In this document: in pieces, positions 6,927 through 11,777 of the stretch | Numbering within the stretch: position 1 is the first letter of the stretch | Layout: every line of letters starts with the position of its first letter | Source of the DNA: Flavobacteriaceae bacterium | Lineage (GTDB): Bacteria > Bacteroidota > Bacteroidia > Flavobacteriales > Flavobacteriaceae | DNA length: 11,777 bases | Assembly: GCA_029247985.1 (NCBI GenBank) | Contig: JAQWKF010000029.1 | Location: forward strand, 1 to 11,777 | Direction of reading: 5' to 3' | Program-made: the position numbers and the translations under genes | The notes under the pieces: model-generated | Told to the model about the DNA's origin: nothing | What the model saw: only the letters and a program-made list of their open reading frames with translations | Database searches by the model: none

Positions 6927-7892
6927 TCAGCCTAGATAGCTTTGTTCAAACTTATCAATAAACTCACCCAGCTGATCTGCGGGTAAATCATTGATGCCAG
7001 CCGCAGCCTCCCTGCCGCCGCCTGATTCGAATTGACTACACAACACATTTGCTCCAACCCGGTTATCCAGAGGAGCTCTTACGCTGACTAAGTAGCAGCC
7101 ATTAGCTTTTTCTGTCACTACGGCATGAGCTCTTTGGGGATATTGATTAGTCAAATCATTACTAAATACACCACTAACACGTCTCGCCCAAGGTTCATCA
7201 GGTAACATGAAAACTGCTACTGAAGGAGTTTGGTGAAAAACCTCGACGGATTGTACCGCAGAAAAATCGTTGTGATAGCCTGTTTCAAGCTTATCAAAAT
7301 GATGGTGCCCATCAGCGATGAAATCCAACGGGTTTTCATACTCCAACGCTAATTGGTACAACTCAGTTGGGGTGTAATGTAAATCTGTTAAATCTGAGCC
7401 ATATCCATTGTAATTCATATAAATACCAAGCTTTTCTAACAGTCCTATTTGCTCTTGGGAAAACTCACTATTCTTTAGCATTCCGTGAGCCGCCGACTTT
7501 AAATTATCACCGAAAGTGCCCACCACTCCCCACGCTAATCTTGCCCCACGAAGGTAATTATTAACCAATAAACTAGTAGACACATTGGGAGATTCATTAA
7601 TTAGGGATATTAGCGAGGAGGAAACAGGTACCTCTCCTGCCGCATGGTGATCAACATAAAAAACTGTAGCGCCATGGGAGAGCACTCGCATGAGATCATC
7701 GCTGTTTTTGGCCATGGAGATATCTAAGACAGTAATCCGGTCCCCAGCATCAGCGTTCACTTGGCTCAAAAGTTGAATGTTGCGTTTTACGCCAGTGATG
7801 AGTGTTGAATCTCGAGACTCCAATTGTCGCAACTGAATAAGGGCACAAATACCATCGGCATCGCCATTGAATACGTCATAATCGGCCATCAC
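6927..7892 (-). CDS. DHH/DHHA1-family phosphoesterase
   Basis: This is a probable metal-dependent phosphodiesterase of the DHH superfamily (nanoRNase, RecJ and PPX1 relatives), cytoplasmic, about 320 residues. Numbered from MADYD, motif I is FNGDADG (7-13), the DHH signature is D80-H81-H82 in FYVDHHAAG, and GTFGDN (124-129) fits the next metal or helix motif. A DHHA1-like end GGGREAAAG is at 290-298, where the usual His after GGG is Arg. Such proteins are often listed as acetyltransferases in databases, which nothing here supports. Its substrate (short RNA, cyclic dinucleotide breakdown product or other) cannot be told. The start may be GTG at 7892, which has GGGAG seven bases upstream, or ATG at 7889, ten bases from it; the two differ by one residue. 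It is followed by the VOC gene after 41 bases. Confidence 0.88.
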   Translation of the reverse strand: MMADYDVFNGDADGICALIQLRQLESRDSTLITGVKRNIQLLSQVNADAGDRITVLDISMAKNSDDLMRVLSHGATVFYVDHHAAGEVPVSSSLISLINESPNVSTSLLVNNYLRGARLAWGVVGTFGDNLKSAAHGMLKNSEFSQEQIGLLEKLGIYMNYNGYGSDLTDLHYTPTELYQLALEYENPLDFIADGHHHFDKLETGYHNDFSAVQSVEVFHQTPSVAVFMLPDEPWARRVSGVFSNDLTNQYPQRAHAVVTEKANGCYLVSVRAPLDNRVGANVLCSQFESGGGREAAAGINDLPADQLGEFIDKFEQSYLG

Positions 7893-7966
7893 CTCTGTAC
7901 TCCCTTATATTTGAGCGCAAATGATAAAGTAAAATAGGGGGTTTTTACAAACAGGGAAAGGGAAGG

Positions 7967-7994
7967 CAACTGCAGGCCAAACCGCCTGCAGTTG
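7967..7994 (-). terminator. Perfect 11-bp hairpin after the lipoprotein gene, possible terminator
   Basis: CAACTGCAGGC (7967-7977) and GCCTGCAGTTG (7984-7994) are exact inverted repeats with a six-base loop. It lies 13 bases after the stop of the - strand lipoprotein gene. On that strand the following bases are pyrimidine-rich (CCTTCCCTTTCCC) and not a clean T-run, so it may be a weak intrinsic terminator or a 3'-end stabilising stem. Confidence 0.6.
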
Positions 7995-8007
7995 AACGTA
8001 TTTAATT

Positions 8008-8523
8008 CTAGTCTTTTTGAGCTATCGCGCGATCCAACCCACTTCTCTGGGTATCGAGAGCAAGATAAGGATTTTGCTCTTGGATAGCACCAGGATGCAC
8101 AACAGAAATAGTAATCTGACTACCACTACCACCGCCAGTTATCCCACCAATACCACGACCTTTGCGAAGAATTTCAATGGTCGCATGGCGACCTTCTTTC
8201 GTGTATATCAATATAATTTCTTCCGCCACCGTTGATGACACCAAGCCCCATCCAGCTCCCTGAGTAGAGTTACCATAAAAGATCAAGTTCTCTGCAGGAC
8301 TTAAATCAGATTCTAATACGATACGCCCCGCAATTCCGGTACCCGTTCCAAGTATTACGGTCGGAACCTTTTGGATCTCAGCATCATTGGGAAGCGGAAA
8401 ATCTGCTAGAAGATAATTAATAATTCGACGGGACTCTTCCTGGTACACATCACCAACCAGACCACAGCCAGACATGAGACTAGCAAAAACAAGTACACAA
8501 CTAAAATTTGCGCGTTTAGACAT
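8008..8523 (-). CDS. Small lipoprotein of unknown function
   Basis: This 171-residue protein has an N-terminal lipoprotein signal: MSKRANF, hydrophobic residues to 17, and a lipobox MSGC with the lipidated Cys at 20. The residue after Cys is Gly and not Asp, which favours outer-membrane sorting in gammaproteobacteria. The mature part has an amphipathic start (~25-40) and the string FPLPNDAEI (42-50). A beta-rich region follows with VILGTGTGIAGRIVL (56-70) and GAGWGLVSS (89-97), then a charged strand and a Gly-rich stretch (GIGGITGGGSGS, 124-135). I do not recognise the family. I chose the ATG at 8523 because TGGAGA lies seven bases upstream. The alternative ATG at 8547 overlaps that site and would add eight charged residues before the signal. 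It appears to be its own transcription unit, with a hairpin downstream and a 358-base gap upstream. Confidence 0.82.
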   Translation of the reverse strand: MSKRANFSCVLVFASLMSGCGLVGDVYQEESRRIINYLLADFPLPNDAEIQKVPTVILGTGTGIAGRIVLESDLSPAENLIFYGNSTQGAGWGLVSSTVAEEIILIYTKEGRHATIEILRKGRGIGGITGGGSGSQITISVVHPGAIQEQNPYLALDTQRSGLDRAIAQKD

Positions 8524-8529
8524 TAGTGA

Positions 8530-8535
8530 TCTCCA
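8530..8535 (-). promoter_or_regulatory. Shine-Dalgarno TGGAGA fixing the lipoprotein start
   Basis: TCTCCA on the + strand reads TGGAGA on the coding strand, seven bases before the ATG at 8523. It argues against the longer start at 8547. Confidence 0.8.
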
Positions 8536-8778
8536 GAGTGTTTTCATAGATCACCGTACTATATGTAATATCTCTATACATTAATGCAACAAATCCATCC
8601 GTTGCTGCATAGATTAATATCAGTAGTATCTCTTAAGATGAGCAATTATTTTGACCTGAATCAGGCTGTAACCTTTGTGAGAAGGGGATTATAAGATCGT
8701 CGCCTGTACGTCTTGAATTGATTCAGTTGTTCTGACACAGGTGAGAGTCCTCAGCAACAATCCTGCAAGCTGTCAATG

Positions 8779-8811
8779 CTCGAGGCGGTCACTCTAGGAG
8801 TCACCGCCGAG
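8779..8811. other. GC-rich stem-loop downstream of the beta-oxidation gene
   Basis: GGCGGT (8784-8789) pairs with ACCGCC (8803-8808). After one mismatch, ACT and AGT extend the inner stem around a five-base loop, and outer CTCG/CGAG can add four pairs with a small bulge. It lies ~75-100 bases after the stop at 8882 on the - strand. Neither strand has a T-run next to it, so intrinsic termination is doubtful. Confidence 0.5.
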
Positions 8812-8881
8812 GTTAAAAGCAAGTAGTAATCGACTGCTCTGATTATTAGAGAGCGCCATTAAATTCCTTCAATATTTACAA

Positions 8882-10951
8882 CTAAAATTTCTTGCCATTC
8901 TCCGCAAGGTCAACCAAATATGGGCTCGGAGTCCAAAAATCATCACCAGTTTTATCTTGATAGTGACGTAGCTTTTCAACAACTTTCCCTAACCCTATGC
9001 TGTTTGCATAATGCATTGGCCCACCCCTATAAATTGGCCAGCCGTAGCCATACACATAGACCACATCAATATCACTGGCGCGCATAGCAATGCCCTCATC
9101 AAGAATTTTGGCTCCCTCGTTTATCATAGGTAGCACACAACGATCGAGTATCTCTTCATCAGAAAATTCTCGGCGAGTAACACCGGATTTCTCTGCATGG
9201 TCTTTTATAAGGTCAGCTACCAGCGATGAAGGCGTTGGTCTGCGCTTTTCATCATAGTCATAAAATCCCGCACCTGTTTTTTGACCTCGTCGATCTTGCT
9301 CACACAGTCGATCCCTGACCGTTTCGCTGTTAGATTTTTCCTTGTCCCAACCCAGATCAAGGCCAGCAAGATCGGCCATCTGAAAAGCACCCATGGGAAA
9401 ACCGAAATCAAATAATACTTGATCTACTTTTTCAACTGGCGCACCTTCCAATGCAACAAGATTAGCCTGGTGCTGTCGCATGAATAATATACGATTACCA
9501 ACGAATCCAGGACAAACACCCACCAGTGTGGCGACCTTTTTGATTCGCTTAGCAAACGCCATACAGGTTTTAATGACTGGATCTGCGGTCTTTTCACCAC
9601 GAACTATTTCAAGCAGCTTCATGACGTTGGCCGGCGAGAAAAAGTGCAATCCAATTACCGACTCAGGGCGACTGGTCACGTTGGCGATTTCATTCAAATC
9701 TAGCGCCGATGTATTTGAAGCCAAAATGGCCTCTGGTTTTGCAATCTGATCTAGACGGCTAAATATATCTTTCTTAACCGCCATATTTTCAAATACTGCC
9801 TCAATGATCAGGTCACAGTCTGCTAAGGATTCCATTTCCAGAGAGCCGCTAATTAATCCGCAGCGAGTCTCAACATCTTCAGCACGCAAGCGTCCTTTAC
9901 TGGCGGTATTTTCGTAGTTCTTGCGAATAATGCCCAAACCGCGATCCAACGCCGCCTGATTGGTCTCTACAATGGTCACTGGAATACCTACGTTAGCCAT
10001 GTTCATAGCAATACCACCGCCCATAAGGCCTCCACCAATAACACCTACCTTGCTGATCGGTAAGTCAGGCGTATTCTTGTCAATGCCCGCCACTTTTGAT
10101 GCCTGACGCTCAGCAAAAAAGAAATACTGTTGGGCTCTGGATTGAGGCCCTGCCATCAGCTCCATAAATAACTTGCCTTCGGTCTTTATGCCTTCATCGA
10201 AGGGTTGAGAAACAGCGGCTTCAATACAACGAATATTGTATTCCGGAGCCAAGAATCCGCGGGTTTTACGAGCAATCATTTTACGTACTTGAGCGAAAAT
10301 CTCTGGACTCTCGACGGCGCTTTGCAGTTTTTCCTGATTATCCCTGACCCTCGGATGACTCGCGCCCTGAGACGACTTGGCAATCGCAAATGCAATCGCT
10401 TCTGCACGCAAGTCACTTTTGACGATCATATCAATCAACCCTGATTCAAGAGCCTCATCTGCCCCAATTGGAGCACCTGAAGTCACCATGGAAAGCGCCT
10501 TTTCTACACCAACAACCCTCGGTAATCTTTGAGTTCCTCCAGCTCCAGGTAAGAGACCCAAATGCACCTCAGGGAGTCCAAATTTCGCATCAGCTGTAGC
10601 TACCCTGTAGTTACAACAAAGTGTGGTCTCAAGTCCTCCACCTAAGGCGGTGCCATGGACTGCTGCCACCACTGGTTTAGTTGATTGATCAAGCAAAGTA
10701 AGTACTGCAGGCAAATGAGGTTCCTTTGGAGCACTTCCAAATTCGCTAATGTCAGCACCTGCAATGAACGTCCGACCTTCGCAATATATGACAATACCAG
10801 TCACTGAATCATCCCGCGAGGCGGTCTCAATCCCCTTGTAAATACCCTCGCGCACACCATGACTTAGAGCATTGACTGGTGGGTTGTTTATCGTAATCAC
10901 CGCTATAGTTTGCTCAACGTTGTAATCAACTTGATCCGTAACTGCTACCAT
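8882..10951 (-). CDS. Bifunctional enoyl-CoA hydratase / 3-hydroxyacyl-CoA dehydrogenase (fatty acid beta-oxidation)
   Basis: This 689-residue fused enzyme hydrates trans-2-enoyl-CoA and then oxidises the 3-hydroxyacyl-CoA with NAD+. The crotonase domain (~8-190) has oxyanion-hole segments AGADISEF (64-71) and LGGGLE (103-108) and catalytic Glu pair E108 and E128, 20 residues apart as in mammalian enoyl-CoA hydratase. The dehydrogenase domain has the Rossmann motif GVIGGGLMGGG (303-313), SNTSAL (412-417), catalytic H436 in GLHFFSP with E448, and PGFVGNR (481-487). Two C-terminal 3HCDH domains complete it. At ~690 residues it is shorter than FadB/FadJ (~715-730) and resembles the peroxisomal-type multifunctional enzyme. 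No thiolase gene adjoins it here. GGAGA seven bases upstream supports the ATG. The preceding HCCA-isomerase-like gene ends 85 bases upstream. Confidence 0.94.
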   Translation of the reverse strand: MVAVTDQVDYNVEQTIAVITINNPPVNALSHGVREGIYKGIETASRDDSVTGIVIYCEGRTFIAGADISEFGSAPKEPHLPAVLTLLDQSTKPVVAAVHGTALGGGLETTLCCNYRVATADAKFGLPEVHLGLLPGAGGTQRLPRVVGVEKALSMVTSGAPIGADEALESGLIDMIVKSDLRAEAIAFAIAKSSQGASHPRVRDNQEKLQSAVESPEIFAQVRKMIARKTRGFLAPEYNIRCIEAAVSQPFDEGIKTEGKLFMELMAGPQSRAQQYFFFAERQASKVAGIDKNTPDLPISKVGVIGGGLMGGGIAMNMANVGIPVTIVETNQAALDRGLGIIRKNYENTASKGRLRAEDVETRCGLISGSLEMESLADCDLIIEAVFENMAVKKDIFSRLDQIAKPEAILASNTSALDLNEIANVTSRPESVIGLHFFSPANVMKLLEIVRGEKTADPVIKTCMAFAKRIKKVATLVGVCPGFVGNRILFMRQHQANLVALEGAPVEKVDQVLFDFGFPMGAFQMADLAGLDLGWDKEKSNSETVRDRLCEQDRRGQKTGAGFYDYDEKRRPTPSSLVADLIKDHAEKSGVTRREFSDEEILDRCVLPMINEGAKILDEGIAMRASDIDVVYVYGYGWPIYRGGPMHYANSIGLGKVVEKLRHYQDKTGDDFWTPSPYLVDLAENGKKF

Positions 10952-10958
10952 CTTTCTT

Positions 10959-10963
10959 TCTCC
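10959..10963 (-). promoter_or_regulatory. Shine-Dalgarno GGAGA of the beta-oxidation gene
   Basis: TCTCC on the + strand reads GGAGA on the coding strand, seven bases before the ATG at 10951. Confidence 0.8.
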
Positions 10964-11036
10964 ATGTAATAAATATTTATTAGTAATTCTTTATGTTGAA
11001 AAAGTCTGTTTTCCATGCCACGAATGTTGAATTCGT

Positions 11037-11777
11037 CTAAACATATTCTCCTAACAACCGATCAATTTCTTTCGCAATAAGCCACAATCTATCCTGCCCC
11101 CATAATGCCAAAACTACCTTGTTATTTCTATCTAATAGCCTGAAACTTGGGGCGCCCCATAAACCACTCTCATACATTGCCAAACGATTTTCTTCTAGGG
11201 TGTCTTGCCATCCATTCTGACCAACGACCTGCTTTGCTGAAGCCCATTCGAGGCCTGCTTTTTCAACAACATATCTCAACCCATCTTCTTTATTAGTGTT
11301 AACACCTTCAGCGAAAGCTGCACTAAGAAAACTCGACAGCAACTCATTGCCCTTGCCTTGAGTGCATGCCCAGGGGTAAAGCGAAAAACATCTGCGTGAT
11401 GGCTCTCCAATTGGGTCATAAAACTGTCCGAAAGGGACATTAGAGGCTCGGGCTTCTCGCGCCGCATCGCTAAAAATATAGATGCCCTTCTCTCTGGTAG
11501 CAGAAACACCACGCATCACCATAGGCAAAATCGGACGAACTTGCAACGTGACGCCTGTGGTTTTTGCCAGCTCCAATGCTCGATCAAAAATCATGGCGGT
11601 ATAAGGACTTCGGACAGATGCAAATACCTCTAACGTCAAACTACCGTTGTCACGCAGTTGCCCAGCTTTAACCTCCTGTTTTGGCATAATAACTGACGTA
11701 TCAGGCAGTCTGTCGGCTCCAAGATCAGCAAGACGTTGCTCAAGATGATACAGGCGGTCAATACCCCAATACCATTC
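11037..11777 (-). CDS. DsbA-fold / 2-hydroxychromene-2-carboxylate isomerase-like protein (5' end outside window)
   Basis: The visible 246 codons stay open to the right edge. Upstream of the Met codon at 11687 the frame reads on through GIDRLYHLEQRLADLG to base 11777, so that ATG is probably internal and the true start lies outside. The visible C-terminal domain is thioredoxin/DsbA-like of the HCCA-isomerase and kappa-GST type: a first strand LEVFASVRSPY with the Ser-Pro-Tyr that replaces the Cys pair, a helical insertion, GLWGAPSFRL carrying the cis-Pro, and a final LWGQDRLWLI helix. Such proteins use glutathione or CoA-like thiols, but the substrate is unknown. The extra upstream part suggests the longer, probably two-domain form. 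Its place next to a beta-oxidation enzyme hints at aromatic or fatty acid breakdown, which is inference only. The stop is followed by a small ACGAAT/ATTCGT hairpin (11020-11036). Confidence 0.82.
   Translation of the reverse strand, partial: EWYWGIDRLYHLEQRLADLGADRLPDTSVIMPKQEVKAGQLRDNGSLTLEVFASVRSPYTAMIFDRALELAKTTGVTLQVRPILPMVMRGVSATREKGIYIFSDAAREARASNVPFGQFYDPIGEPSRRCFSLYPWACTQGKGNELLSSFLSAAFAEGVNTNKEDGLRYVVEKAGLEWASAKQVVGQNGWQDTLEENRLAMYESGLWGAPSFRLLDRNNKVVLALWGQDRLWLIAKEIDRLLGEYV

Larger units (their letters stand above)
8524..8881. other. 358-bp intergenic region with stem-loops
   Basis: No coding region is supported. Bases next to 8523 should carry the promoter of the lipoprotein gene. 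A dyad there (GCAAC at 8586-8590 with GTTGC at 8601-8605, with TTAA-containing flanks) could be an operator. CCTGAATCAGG (8655-8665) is a short palindrome whose part CTGAATCA recurs inverted at 8719-8726. A GC-rich imperfect hairpin lies at 8779-8811. No recognisable riboswitch, tRNA or small ORF was seen. Confidence 0.55.

Noticed and set aside
8697..8811. Riboswitch or tRNA in the 358-base gap
   Set aside because: No conserved box of the cobalamin, TPP or other common riboswitch classes and no cloverleaf could be identified; only simple hairpins.
9480..9749. 89-residue + strand ORF
   Set aside because: It is antisense to the dehydrogenase domain of the beta-oxidation gene and follows from its codon bias.

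Overview
The window looks like marine bacterial DNA with two compositionally and taxonomically different parts. Positions 1-3027 (+ strand) hold two secreted proteins. Both end in a type IX secretion system (T9SS) type A sorting domain, a hallmark of Bacteroidota. They share a layout of jelly-roll-like, probably carbohydrate-binding modules, a second beta-rich module and the sorting tail, and no catalytic domain is visible. This part is visibly AT-richer, especially the second gene, and that gene has no Shine-Dalgarno sequence. The gap between the two genes carries a short interspersed inverted/direct repeat and AT-rich dyads.

Positions 3116-11777 (all - strand) look gammaproteobacterial, judged from family resemblance and from good Shine-Dalgarno sites before several genes. 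Read in the direction of transcription from the right edge, the genes are: a DsbA-fold/HCCA-isomerase-like protein running off the right edge; a fused enoyl-CoA hydratase/3-hydroxyacyl-CoA dehydrogenase for beta-oxidation; a small lipoprotein of unknown function; a DHH-family phosphoesterase; a VOC-fold (glyoxalase/epimerase-like) protein with a TTG start; an RhlE-type DEAD-box RNA helicase; and a SulP anion transporter. DHH, VOC, RhlE and SulP lie close together in one direction and may be partly co-transcribed.

The two parts meet tail to tail at a long bidirectional terminator hairpin (about 3051-3114). Either T9SS-type genes were transferred into a gammaproteobacterium, or the contig is an assembly chimera. 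The sequence alone cannot decide this, and it is the most important thing to test.

The first and last genes are both cut by the window edges. The left one is open in frame from base 2 and contains a nearly identical 447-bp-spaced repeat. The right one is open to base 11777, beyond the internal ATG at 11687. No tRNA, rRNA, CRISPR array, transposase or recognisable riboswitch was seen. I did not find a clear new defence or mobile system. The least understood parts are the T9SS repeat proteins and the small lipoprotein.
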